In this document: one piece after another, positions 19,612 through 29,687 of the stretch
Position numbering within the stretch: position 1 is the first letter of the stretch
Layout: each line of letters starts with the position of its first letter
Assembly (NCBI GenBank): GCA_002104935.1
Contig: MCGT01000068.1
Location: forward strand, 1 to 35,702
DNA from: Hesseltinella vesiculosa
Lineage: Eukaryota; Mucoromycota; Mucoromycetes; Mucorales; Cunninghamellaceae
Reading direction: 5' to 3'
DNA length: 35,702 bases
Program-made: the position numbers and the translations under genes
The notes under the pieces: model-generated
The model's input: the letters and a program-made list of their open reading frames with translations, nothing else
What the model was told of the DNA's origin: nothing
Databases searched by the model: none

Positions 19612-20911
19612 GCAAAGTCGACATCCTCTGTCTCCAAGATGTTCAAACTCACAATCTAAACACCCACATCTCTCATCTGAAAATGAACAACGCCTACGAA
19701 CAGTACTGCAAAATCGCTCCTACTGTACCTCTGCCAAAACGGCCATCATATGTATCAACAATAACTTTAGTCTCGTCAATGAAACCATATCAATAGATGA
19801 ACGCATTACTACCGCCAGCATCATCGATAATACCGCAGGCTCCATCATCACAAATGTGACCTCCATATATATGCCAACTTCAGTCACAACCCGACACCGC
19901 AAACAAAGGGACATCCTCACTCACCCAGCCATCATGGCTGATCCGTCCAACCCTTGGCTAATTTGTGGGGACCTGAATGTACACCTTTATGACGCCTCTT
20001 TACCAGGAACGGATCGCGACTTTGCAGCAGACCTATGGAAACAGCATCATGACCTCGTACACCTCACCACTGAAAGGACCTCGGACCATTACAGCTATAC
20101 GCCGTCGCCCACGTTCAAATCCACGCAATGCCATCGGACCACCATCGACTACGTTCTTGGCAATGACGCTGGGGCGGAACTTGCACAAGCCTCTGGCCAA
20201 TTTTTCCTACCAAGGCTATGGACTGACCACCACCTGGTTTATGTGGACCTGACCTTGCAACGACCCACCATGGGTCCTGGGACATGGTGCTTCAACAACC
20301 AACTACTTGGAAGCGAACTCTTCATGGCGCAATTAGAGCAACTGCTAGCAGCTTTTCACTCTCGCCGTAAGCGACCTGACCTCTCACCTCAGGAGCAATG
20401 GGAGGACATGAAGACATCTGTCCAGATACTGGCGACCAATGTAAGTAGAAAGCTTAAGGTATCCCAGGCTGAGGAGCTGGCCAACCTTCAAGCAAGACGC
20501 ACATCAATCCTGCAAGCCTTACCGAACGATCGACAAGGTGGAACTGAAAGCTCCCTGGACAAGATCGAGAACAGCATTGATCGGCATACGCAACGCCACA
20601 TGGAAGGCCTCCGGATCCGATCCGCCACTCGCTGGCTGGAGGAGGGTGAACGCAACACCAATTTTTTTTACCGGACCATCCAACAGCGCACGGGTCAAAC
20701 AACGTTACAAGGAATCACTGACCCATCCACCGACACCACGTACACAGAGTTGAGAGACATCAGCCGCCTCACTCATGATTTCTACTCCCAGTTGTACCGT
20801 CAAGAACCGACCGACCCAAATGCCATCTCAGACATGATAAGACACGCTCAATGCCACCGAGAGATAAGCCCCTCAACTGACTCTCTTTCGCGTAACCTAC
20901 TTTCCCCTTGA
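19612..20911 (+). pseudogene. LINE ORF2 fragment: AP endonuclease and linker, no reverse transcriptase
   Basis: It starts inside the EEP-type endonuclease (VDILCLQDVQ) directly after the LTR and, after frame breaks near 19690-19860, continues as a long open frame (19856-20911). Motifs are VTSIYMP, WLICGDLNVHL, TIDYVLGND and WTDHHLVYVDL. The linker ends SATRWLEEGERN, FYRTIQQR, DFYSQLYRQ and then stops at DSLSRNLLSP, the position where an intact LINE goes on to its RT domain. A different LINE's 5' end follows at once. Confidence 0.9.
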
Positions 20912-20912
20912 A

Positions 20913-22443
20913 CGGATAAAAAATTACGCGTATAAAATCTCTTTACTGCAATACAACTCGGCATCCCATCAAGTCAAGACAACCAACAACTAGTGTTACA
21001 TCATCTAGAAGTGACTACTATGACAGAGGGAGGCACCACACTCATCTCGTACGCTGAAATTGCAAAACGAACATGCAATGTCACCATTCCAAGAGGTGTT
21101 GACATGGCACCTGGTAAAGACACCTTCTTTGGAGCAACAAAGCCAACCTTCGAAACACTATTCGAAGAACCTGACCTAATGGCACGAAAGACAATCAGTG
21201 ATGCAGAACGCATCCTGGAAGCTGCACTGGACCCCTCTAATGTCCTACTCACCGTACCAACAAAATTTTTCGAAAACATTGTTGAGGCTTATAAAGTGGT
21301 ACAAAACAATTTAGGCCCTGTGATAGGAATCTCGCCTGTGCAAGGCGATTTCCAAAAGAAGGAAATGCTGATGTTGGACATCAAGTTCAAGAACGAAGCC
21401 GATTCCCGAACGGCAATTGACACTGGAGTGGTGATTGAAGGCATGACCTTCAAGGCAACGCCTGCGAACGCAGGAGGGATGGCCCCAACAGAATTGGTGC
21501 GACTACATATCAGTCGTGTTCCCAAAGTGGATGACAAAGAACTCATTACTGGCCTCAAGGAATCATGCAGCAATTATGGGGAAGTTATGCAAATTTCCAA
21601 ATACACCAGGGGTGGATTCTTCGAAGGGGAAGTCTCAGTGTTACTAGACCGCTCAAGCGCGGCGAAGCCGTCGACAGGGGATGAAGTCTCGATAGAAGAG
21701 GAAAGCCGCTTCCTCCCCCTATCTAGAATGATGTATCTAACCCAATGGGACGTGACAGCGCCCGTACGGTATCGTGGGGCCCCAAAACTCTGCTTCCACT
21801 GCCGCCGCACCGATCACCAAATCAAAGACTGCCCCAAATGGGCTGAAGTAATCTGTTACCGATGTAAAGGACATGGGCATATCAAACGCTTCTGCCGAGC
21901 CAAGCTCCTGAACAAGAATGAGCACAAACATGAAGCAACGACACTGGCAACAGACACCAGCGATGCCACCGCAGATCCCAGCCAATTACCAAAGAACCCA
22001 ACACTGGAGATGGACAACATTACTGGCACAACGGAGCCGCTGGAAGAATCTCCAGACAACACCCAGACAGACAGCGACGTTGACATGGATCCTGAACACG
22101 CTGATTCAATGACTACCATCACTACGGAAGACGAACCTATGTTGGACAGCGTAACCGGAACCCCTGATGAGGACGAAGACACAATTGTCACTGTTCGTTT
22201 AAAGGATAGAACGTCTACCGGTAACGGCAATGCAGGTACAGCTGCATCTAAACACGCAACTTACGCTATCGGCACATCGATGAAAACCGACACCATGGAA
22301 GAGATGACGGAACATCGAGAAGAGACCATTGCTTCCCCCTCGGTGAGAAACCCGCGGGCGAGGATCCTACGTGTGAACTTGAAGCCAATCAGCCGCCCTC
22401 ACATAGCTTGTGCAACCACTGAGCCCCTGCCTGTAACACGATA
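20913..22443 (+). pseudogene. 5' part of a LINE: 5' UTR and ORF1 (nucleic-acid-binding protein), ORF2 missing
   Basis: The 5' UTR starts near CGGATAAA (20913) and shares short blocks (ATTAC, CTTTACTGC) with the 5' UTR of the minus-strand LINE. ORF1 starts at ATG 21020 and is open to 22443. It has an RRM-like region and two CCHC knuckles, CFHCRRTDHQIKDCP and CYRCKGHGHIKRFC, and an acidic Thr-rich tail. Such proteins package LINE RNA. The natural C-terminus and ORF2 are lost, since at 22444 the oligo-T end of a minus-strand LINE begins. The ORF1 is only distantly like the 482-aa ORF1 (about 25-30% by eye), so this is another lineage. Confidence 0.85.
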
Positions 22444-23555
22444 TTTTTTTTTTTTTTTGTATGTGGGATAATTTAATGTGGACATGTAATAACAGGGCAT
22501 ATGACTAAGTGGGGGCTCTTAACATGCTCAAGCTCTTTTAGGTATCTGCAGCAAAGGAGCGGGCCCAGTATGCTGACCAAACGTCGGACATGATTTTTGC
22601 AAAGGAAAGGCGATCTTCAACTGGGAGGCTGGACGGGGAAAGCAAGCCGCGGGCTATTTCTTCCAGATTTTTGGCTGGGAAGAAGGATGACCATTTCTGC
22701 CAGGCTAGGGGACAGCTGGCTATCAGGTGTAGGTCGGTTTCAGGGGTGTCTGGGCAGGCGTGGCAAAGTCCTTGATTCGGTAGGCCATACCAGGTATGTA
22801 AGCGCATCCGGGAAGGTAATTTCCGGTGTAATAGTCGCCACCAAATAGTTAGAGCTTTGCCGACATACGGTAGGTCCCATAAGGATTTCCACTCCTCCGA
22901 CGAGACAGGGGGAGTTGAATAGTCCTCCGAATGGAAACCGCCGGAGGCCATAAGGGGGTGGAGGCCGTTTCGGATGTCCTTGGTGGTGAGCTTGGTGAAC
23001 GGCACGAACTTCCCTGTTGGTGGTTGAATGCCCAGGATCCGGTCAGATGTCATGGCCCATCCTCGAGTTTTGGTCAGCGGCGAACGGAGGAGAGACAGCA
23101 GATTTATCCAATTTCGAAAAGGAGGCTTAGGGGGTTGGATGGGTCGATCCAGGGCAGTCCAAAGTGACATGTTCCCATAGCTGCGTACCCACATTCCTTT
23201 GACGTAGTTGGCAAAGAGGTCGTCCTCTTTGGCTTCTAGAATCCGTTGTAGGGGACGAATCTGGAGAGCTGTTTGCTGACTGCTGATATCAATAAGGCCC
23301 AGGCCGCCCAAGCGTTTTGGGAGTGTGGCTGTAACCCAAGAGGGAGAGGGACTGAAGGGCATGACCATTTTCTTAACAATCGAGCGTAATGGACGCAACC
23401 AGGATTCGGAAATCGGTGTAATACGCAATATGTGCCATAATGTTGACAGTATCACAGAGTTACATAGGAGGCTGGTCCCTCTGATTGTGAGGTTACGTTC
23501 ACGTAGTATGGAGCAATGCCGCTCGATCTTGATGATCTTTTCGTCCCAGAAACTC
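22444..23555 (-). pseudogene. 5'-truncated LINE 3' end: ORF2 C-terminus with zf-RVT and oligo-A tail
   Basis: The minus strand reads from the RT thumb (WDEKIIKIERHCSILRERN) to the stop at 22538, with the zinc-binding zf-RVT box GLCHACPDTPETDLHLIASC. A 3' UTR of about 80 nt and an oligo-A tail (T15 on plus, 22444-22458) follow. It corresponds to roughly the last 340 residues of a LINE ORF2. Its 5' side touches the oligo-A tail of the full-length LINE. Confidence 0.88.
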
Positions 23556-23607
23556 TTTTTTTTTTTTTTGTATCAATGGTGTACATTTATTACAAAAATG
23601 TTTCATT

Positions 23608-26600
23608 CTAATCGTACTTCATACGGCTGTAAGTATCCATCTGGAGTCTTGCCGATTTCCTGGTGAGCGTGTGACTCCATGCTTTACCGTCAAGTGTGAC
23701 TGCAAAGTGTTGCTGCCATAGTGTCTGTAGCCCCCATCCGACTTTCCAAATTGTTAGGTCATCTGCTTTGGTTGGAGTATACAGGCATTCGCGGACTTTC
23801 AGAACTTTTTCGTCTCCCGTGCCGGGGCCAGCAAAAAGGTAAGACCATAACGCCTTTTTGTGGGGGCAAGAGAGCAGCATGTGGTCATCGTCTTCTGGCA
23901 TTTCTGCATCCAGTAGGCAGAGGTTGGAGGTTATACCGTCTATTTTCCGTCGTGCTAGACGTTCTCGTGTTGGGAGTGACTTGTGCAGGAATCGGAACCA
24001 GATTGTCTTACTTTTGTGCGGTGTCTTTGATTTCCATATGGCTTTCCACGTCATCATTGGTATAGACCAAAATGGTTGTAATTCACTTCCTGGAGGGCGT
24101 TTAGCTGGGTCGTATACCCATTGAGCTTTGGTGTGGAACAGGGATCGCAGTAGTCTAGGTTGTGCTTCTTCCAAAGGAACTGGCGTATTGGGGCCAAACA
24201 TAATAAGGGATCGTTTGCTGTCGGTTGTCCACTCAGGGAGACGTGCCATAGCTTGGATTATGAGGTATACTCGTGGTGCGTTATTGGCAATCTTGCCTGG
24301 ATATTTACCGGTCGCTGCTTCCTGGAGATTGTCCGCGAGCGAGTTCGCTTGTATGGCCATATCAATCATGCGGGCTATGATGGATCGAGGCTGTTTCCTG
24401 TATAATCGTATCCAGAACCATTGCAATGCAAGTTGTTGGTCAAGTGGGTCTATCAGGTCAAGTCCTCCATTTCTCTTAGGCAGGGTGACCGTTTCCCATG
24501 AAGGATGTGGCCAGAAGGGGAGAACCAGGTTACGCACATATCTTCGGATAGTGTTGCATTGAGTGACATTTATAGGAGTTAGACGGGCCACATGCCAAAG
24601 GGTGGATAGTACCAGAGAGTTAGCAGCCAAGCTTGAACCTTGGACGGACATACCACGTGATTTAAGGATTTGACAGTGTTTGCCTATCTTATTTGTCATG
24701 GCTTCCATGTATGTCTTTAGCTGTGTGCGGGACGAGTAGATCGGGTACCCCAGGTATCGTAATGCGTTCGAGCTCTGTTTATCATGCCATGTCGCACCTA
24801 TAGAGGTGCATACCTGTTGCCAATGTTGGTGTGGGTGTCCATTCAGCGATATAAATACTGTCTTGGACACGTTGAGTCGTGCGTTCGAAGCCTTTGCATA
24901 TATGTCATAGATTTCGGTGAATCGTTGCCATTGTGTGGGGTCATCCAAGAAAACAAGCAGGTCATCGGCATATGACATTTGCTGCAGACGGATTGGGTGA
25001 ACCTTGGCGGGCTTGTGATTTACAAAAATTCCAGGCCATGTGTTGACATCCGCTAGTTTCCGTATTAATGGTTCGAATGCCAAATTGAATAGGAAGGGGG
25101 ACAACGGATCACCCTGTCTGAGCCCTCTTCCCTGTCGGAACGTTGTACCCAAGTGACCATTAATAGCCAAGGCGATTTCTGTTTTGAAAAATAAATGCAT
25201 GATGGCCTTGATCCAAGTACTGGGAAAGTTCATAGACCTCAGGACCTGTTCCAGATATTCAGGGTGGACTCTGTCGTATGCTTTCTCTTGGTCCAGGCTT
25301 GCTGCCACTGCAAACTTGTCCTTATCCATCTTGCATTTACCAGAGCGCATCAGGTCAATAGTTGTTTGCAGTATCCATCCGTTTTCAGCGATTTGACGGC
25401 CCGCAACGAAGCCTTTCTGCGAGTGGTGGACTAGTTTAGGCATGAGGGGTCGTAACCGATTGGACATCCACTTCGTGAAAATCTTGGCGTCTGTATTGAT
25501 AAGGGAGAGAGGGCGCCAGTTCTTAAGGTCTTCAGGATCACCTTTTTTGTACAGCAGGATCATTTTTGTTTTCAGCCATGATTGAGGGGTGATGCCTTGA
25601 CAAGCTAGGTGTATAATCCGTGCAAGTAGCAACTGGAGTTTGGGACGCCTTCCCAACAGGGTCTTGTATAGCTCGAATGGTAATCCATCCAGTCCAGGGC
25701 TTTTGTTTGTAGGGGCGTGTTTCACAATGTCCATTATCTCATCTATAGTTGGGGGGTTGTTGAGAGATTTGCTTTCCGTTGCGCTGAGAGAATCATCTTC
25801 ATATAGAGGAGAGATATTCCTCATGAGGTCATCTAGGCAGTTCTTGTCTATAGGTGTTGGGTTATATAGATCTTTGTAGAAATGTTTCGCGCTGGCCAAC
25901 ATGTCTCGGGTTTCCGTGACCCGATTACCAGCTATCTTCAGTGCATGGATTGTTTGCTGTTCGTTTCTCGTTTTTATGACCTTGTAAAAGTAAGAATTGT
26001 TGCATTCTCCTTGTTCCATCCAACGAAGTGCCGCACGTCTGCGTAGTCCCTCTGTTATCGTTTGTGTCAGAGGTCCAATTTCATTTTCCACTGTTTGGAG
26101 TTTCTGAATTTGCTTGGGGTCCTGTAAATCCACACCGTTCTGATTCAGTTCATTGAATTCGTGTTGTAATCGTGTCAGTTTGGACGTGCGTTGTTGATGT
26201 GTTTTAGCCGACATCAGTTTGGCTGCCGATTGTATCATCCGCTTCCACGTCTCCCATGTGTCAATAGCTTCCATTGGTGTTAGTTGTCTTTGTATATCCG
26301 GCCACTTATGAGTTAGGGTTTGGTCTGTAACTTCTAGCAGCAGGTCAAAGGTGTCTTCGTCCGCCAGGATAGCTGGGTTAAGGCGCCATGTACCCCTTCC
26401 CATGTCTGTCCTAGGAGGGGACCATTCCGTAGAGAGCAGGCAGTGATCTGTCCATTCCGTAGGCATGAATCGTGTTTGAGCATAGGAGGTGTGGGGAGAG
26501 GCTCTGTGAGAGACTAGTATATAGTCGATTTTGGAACGATACTCACCACGTTTAAAGGTGTATTTACAGCTTTTTGATATATCATTCCAATAGGATCTTC

Positions 26601-27132
26601 GCCATTGCTGCCAAGGTGCAAGCCATGCAGGATCATGTTTTTGTAAATCCACATTGAAGTCACCCAGGAGAAAGGTTTCTTGTGTGTGTAGTTCCGAGAG
26701 AAACGGCCAATCAGGCATTGTATTGAACAGGTCTTTCTTGGCTTGGTTGTGTTGGGCATGGGCATAGATATTCATTATTCGGACCGGTTCAAATGGGATG
26801 GTTTTGTGTTGGAAAGTAAATGTTATCATACGTGCATTCGTAGAAATGGCTTGATCGTTGATGATGAGTTGTTTGTTGAGGACGATTACCCCACAATATT
26901 TGGTGAAAATCGTGTATGTGTTCGGAAATAGAGTGGCGAGAGTTTTTAGGTGGTCTGTAGTGAGGTGTGGGGATAGGGAGTTTTGTCCTATGGTTTCCTG
27001 TATGCATAGAATATCCACAGGTTGTTTTCGTAGGTGCATAGCGAAAAGTTTCTGTTGTTCAATATTGTTGTCTTTGAATATGCTACGCACGTTCAAAGTG
27101 GCGATGGTTATGTTGTTACGATTCATACTCAT
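23608..27132 (-). CDS. LINE ORF2: AP endonuclease, reverse transcriptase, zf-RVT region
   Basis: The 1174-aa enzyme nicks the target and copies the LINE RNA onto it. Residues 1-240 are the EEP endonuclease with LNVRSIF, DILCIQET (catalytic Glu), NIYAHAQ, LLGDFNVDL, SKIDYILV and WTDHCLL. After a linker (AALRWMEQGECNNSYFYKV) comes the RT: KSPGLDGLPFELY, NWRPLSLINTDAKI, SLDQEKAYDRV, GRGLRQGDPLSPFLFNLAF and MSYADDLLVF with the catalytic YADD. The C-terminal zinc box is altered: SNLCLLDAEMPEDDDHMLLSC shows Asp where the second Cys is expected. ATG 27132 is taken because it opens just before the first endonuclease strand. Confidence 0.95.
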   Translation of the reverse strand: MSMNRNNITIATLNVRSIFKDNNIEQQKLFAMHLRKQPVDILCIQETIGQNSLSPHLTTDHLKTLATLFPNTYTIFTKYCGVIVLNKQLIINDQAISTNARMITFTFQHKTIPFEPVRIMNIYAHAQHNQAKKDLFNTMPDWPFLSELHTQETFLLGDFNVDLQKHDPAWLAPWQQWRRSYWNDISKSCKYTFKRGEYRSKIDYILVSHRASPHTSYAQTRFMPTEWTDHCLLSTEWSPPRTDMGRGTWRLNPAILADEDTFDLLLEVTDQTLTHKWPDIQRQLTPMEAIDTWETWKRMIQSAAKLMSAKTHQQRTSKLTRLQHEFNELNQNGVDLQDPKQIQKLQTVENEIGPLTQTITEGLRRRAALRWMEQGECNNSYFYKVIKTRNEQQTIHALKIAGNRVTETRDMLASAKHFYKDLYNPTPIDKNCLDDLMRNISPLYEDDSLSATESKSLNNPPTIDEIMDIVKHAPTNKSPGLDGLPFELYKTLLGRRPKLQLLLARIIHLACQGITPQSWLKTKMILLYKKGDPEDLKNWRPLSLINTDAKIFTKWMSNRLRPLMPKLVHHSQKGFVAGRQIAENGWILQTTIDLMRSGKCKMDKDKFAVAASLDQEKAYDRVHPEYLEQVLRSMNFPSTWIKAIMHLFFKTEIALAINGHLGTTFRQGRGLRQGDPLSPFLFNLAFEPLIRKLADVNTWPGIFVNHKPAKVHPIRLQQMSYADDLLVFLDDPTQWQRFTEIYDIYAKASNARLNVSKTVFISLNGHPHQHWQQVCTSIGATWHDKQSSNALRYLGYPIYSSRTQLKTYMEAMTNKIGKHCQILKSRGMSVQGSSLAANSLVLSTLWHVARLTPINVTQCNTIRRYVRNLVLPFWPHPSWETVTLPKRNGGLDLIDPLDQQLALQWFWIRLYRKQPRSIIARMIDMAIQANSLADNLQEAATGKYPGKIANNAPRVYLIIQAMARLPEWTTDSKRSLIMFGPNTPVPLEEAQPRLLRSLFHTKAQWVYDPAKRPPGSELQPFWSIPMMTWKAIWKSKTPHKSKTIWFRFLHKSLPTRERLARRKIDGITSNLCLLDAEMPEDDDHMLLSCPHKKALWSYLFAGPGTGDEKVLKVRECLYTPTKADDLTIWKVGWGLQTLWQQHFAVTLDGKAWSHTLTRKSARLQMDTYSRMKYD

Positions 27133-27162
27133 GATATTGAATATAGGGACTCCCAGGGCAGA

Positions 27163-28611
27163 CTATTGTCTACCTTGAGAGTTTTGTTGCATGGTTCTTG
27201 CTTCTATGCGAATCGCCTCTTCTTCGTGCTTGCGTTCTAGCATCGATTTATGATGGGCTCGTCGGGATCGGTCACGAGAAGATGGGTCGGATAGTGTCAC
27301 CGCATCGTGTTTGAATGATACCAATGCTTTTGTCTTCGTAGTGTTCGGGAGTTTCCTGGCCGCGATTTTGAGTTCAGCTGTGCTGTATCCTTTCTTATCC
27401 TTCTCCCGGATCTGTAGCTTGGATGGAACGGGAGATTGGATGGTGTTGTCAGTGCTATCGAAACTATCATATATGTCCATATCCGTGTCAGTCTGTTCGT
27501 CTGGTAGGGTTTCCTTTTGGTTTTCTTTGGTTTCCTGTTCTGACTCCCCAGGGGTTGTTATTTGTTCTTGAGTCTCCATGATAGTGTCCTCTGGCAGCTT
27601 CTTGGGTTCCATGTCCATGTCTCCGGTTTCCGTAGTCGTCTCCGGTTCCTTCTTGTCCTTTGTCGATCGTACGGTGGATAAGGGTGGGAATTTTCGTTCG
27701 CGGGCTTGTAGGTATTCATCTATGGCTTCTTTATCCGTCTGCGTTTTTTTTGGGCAGAACCTGGCGTAGTGTCCTCGGTGATTGCACGCTCTGCAGGTGA
27801 TTCGTTGCATTTCAGGGCAGTTCTTCCGGATGTGTCCTTCACGCTGACATTTGAAGCAGATGTCCGGGGCGTTTTTCCACGAGGCTGTTACTGTATGATT
27901 GTAATCTTCCAAATACAACCGTCTTTCGAGAGTATCCCACTCTTGGTCCTCAACAGGGTTGGTGTCCAATGAGACTTTTGCTTCCCCTTCGAACCATCCA
28001 TGATCGGTGAATTTGGTGACTCGAAGGACCTTTCCAAAGTAGCGCATCGAGTTTCTCAGACCATTCACGATCTCCTCATCTGATATGTCGTACGGCAGTT
28101 GGCTTAGCGTGACCTCGTTGATTCTAGTGGCTTGTTGGCTATTGTTTACTGCTACACCTTTGTAAACAATGCCACGAACATTCACACCTTCCTCGATGGC
28201 TTTCATCTTGCTTTCTCTGTTTTCGAATCGAACTTCAATTGTCATTTTGCTGGCATTGGGTCTACCATATTTAAAGATGGGTCTAGCTCCCCTGTTTTTG
28301 AACTGTCCTAACTGTTTTTGGATCAGTTCATAGGCCTCCGTATGATGGTCAAAGTCTTCCGGGTTTAAGTCGAACAGTACTGCTCCTTGTGTTAGATCGT
28401 TCTGTAACATGCTGGTTGCAATTGCCATGATGTTTGTGGCACGGAAATCATGGTCTTCCCACAAGGTCGTTGCCTCCATTCGTTGTTTTTGACCTTCGAA
28501 TGTGCGTTTGTTCAATGTACGAGGAACTGTCTCCTCAGCGTTAGGTAAGTTCCTGGTCAGCATTTGTCGATAGGAAACCTGTGTCCAGGTGACATCCTGG
28601 TCCGTCTCCAT
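27163..28611 (-). CDS. LINE ORF1: CCHC nucleic-acid-binding protein
   Basis: 482 aa. An RRM-like middle part (VTLSQLPYDISDEEIVNGL, FGKVLRVTKF, GWFEGEAKVSL) is followed by two zinc knuckles, CFKCQREGHIRKNCP and CRACNHRGHYARFC, then a long acidic Thr/Glu-rich tail and a basic C-terminus. It is expected to coat the LINE RNA and form the particle with ORF2. ATG at 28611 (METDQDVTWTQVSY) is the first Met after the 5' UTR. It ends 30 nt before the ORF2 start in a different frame, so ORF2 may be reached by reinitiation. Confidence 0.92.
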   Translation of the reverse strand: METDQDVTWTQVSYRQMLTRNLPNAEETVPRTLNKRTFEGQKQRMEATTLWEDHDFRATNIMAIATSMLQNDLTQGAVLFDLNPEDFDHHTEAYELIQKQLGQFKNRGARPIFKYGRPNASKMTIEVRFENRESKMKAIEEGVNVRGIVYKGVAVNNSQQATRINEVTLSQLPYDISDEEIVNGLRNSMRYFGKVLRVTKFTDHGWFEGEAKVSLDTNPVEDQEWDTLERRLYLEDYNHTVTASWKNAPDICFKCQREGHIRKNCPEMQRITCRACNHRGHYARFCPKKTQTDKEAIDEYLQARERKFPPLSTVRSTKDKKEPETTTETGDMDMEPKKLPEDTIMETQEQITTPGESEQETKENQKETLPDEQTDTDMDIYDSFDSTDNTIQSPVPSKLQIREKDKKGYSTAELKIAARKLPNTTKTKALVSFKHDAVTLSDPSSRDRSRRAHHKSMLERKHEEEAIRIEARTMQQNSQGRQ

Positions 28612-28680
28612 TGGTCTCGCTTGCGTATAGGTGGCAGTAAAGTGTTTTGTTGTTGGTTTGTCTGTGTAAATGTTTATCCG

Positions 28681-29451
28681 AGTTGGTTGAAGTTCCTTAG
28701 CGGAAAGAGAGTTTTTCGCCAGCAGAGGGGAGGTTATTAACCATTGTCTCTATGGCGTCCAGACACGGCGTTTCAGGTTGATATAATGACGAGTAATATT
28801 GGCGAGCGTGTTGCAGGATGTCTTTGGTGTCGCGTAGTCTGCATCCCTCTGAGTCAGTCAGGCACTGGATGGTCTGCTCAGTATTTCTTTTCTTGATTGT
28901 CCGAAAGAAGTACTTATTGCTGCGCTCGCCGTTCTCAGCCCAGCGTGTCGCTGATCTGCATATGAGTCGCTGCATGTCTTGGGATATGTGCTCTTCAATT
29001 TGTTGCTGGAAATGTTGGCTGCGGGAGTGGTCGGTGTTGCCATCAGATTGGCATTCCTGGCGTAGAGATTGGAGAGACTGTAGGTGGTGTCGCCTGAGCC
29101 TGGCTGCGGATGGGCCTCGTTGCATGGCTACGTTCTTGATGATACGCTTGAGGTCATCCCAAGAGTCAATGACTTCAGCCGGGGAAGGATTGACACTCAA
29201 GGCCCTAAGGTGGAGGCGGACGGAGGTGCTTAAGAGGTCGACAAAATCTTTGTCGTTTAGCAAGAAGGGGTTAAAGCGCCAAGCCCCGCGGCCGATGTCC
29301 AAACGGGGATGTTGGATGTCCCAGAATAATAAATGGTGATCGGACCAGTGTTGTGGGAGGAGCCAATTGCGGAAGTTGATGGCGCAGGGGGCCAGGTTTT
29401 TGGACACGAGTAAGTAATCTATACACGAGGAGGAGCCTCAGCCTCACGTGT
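28681..29451 (-). pseudogene. LINE ORF2 fragment: end of AP endonuclease and linker, cut before RT
   Basis: It begins after the LTR at SSCIDYLLVSKNL (the late endonuclease), with WSDHHLLFWDI, and goes through the linker (SATRWAENGERSNKYFFRT, YYSSLYQPETP) to EKLSFR and a stop at 28697-28699. One base out of frame the text reads SLSAKELQPT, matching the SLSATESKSLNNPPT position of the intact ORF2, and there the full-length LINE's 5' end starts. Identity to the plus-strand fragment at 19612-20911 is only about 40% by eye, so they are separate lineages. Confidence 0.85.
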
Positions 29452-29460
29452 TGTTAAATA

Positions 29461-29499
<39 letters not shown>

Positions 29500-29687
29500 T
29501 ATCACTCATTTATTGGCACGTCTCACATCATCGGTCCTCTCATCCCATTCATCATCTCAGATTGCAATCTCCGTCTCCCCTATAAATTCTCAACTTCTAT
29601 TACAACCTCTCTTCTTTTCCGAATCTCATTCTCGAGAATAAAAACACTACTTTTTGGTCTCACTTATTCCAAACCGTGTGTTTTTCA
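29452..29687 (+). repeat. 5' LTR of the right-hand Ty3/gypsy element
   Basis: 236 bp from TGTTAAATAC to TTTTTCA (TG...CA ends). Positions 29462-29496 are an A35 tract. A TATAAAT box at 29581-29587 and AATAAA at 29637-29642 fit promoter and polyadenylation signals. No standard tRNA primer-binding site was recognised right after the LTR. Confidence 0.85.

Larger units (their letters stand above)
23556..28680 (-). mobile_element. Full-length two-ORF LINE (non-LTR retrotransposon), apparently intact
   Basis: About 5.1 kb. From 5' to 3' on the minus strand: 5' UTR from CGGATAAA (28680), ORF1 (28611-27163), a 30-nt gap, ORF2 (27132-23608), a short 3' UTR with AATAAA, and an A14 tail (23556-23569). 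Both ORFs are open, which suggests a young insertion. It resembles L1-like LINEs with an AP endonuclease; Mucor chromosomes carry such elements (Grem-LINE1) near centromeres, and relation to them is inferred, not tested. No clear target duplication was found at its ends. Confidence 0.9.

Noticed and set aside
19032..19652. 206-codon minus-strand frame over the left LTR
   Set aside because: It spans LTR and RNase H in the wrong frame and translates T/A runs; the RNase H motifs are in another frame.
27311..27972. Plus-strand frames inside LINE ORF1 and ORF2
   Set aside because: Antisense shadows of the long minus-strand ORFs.
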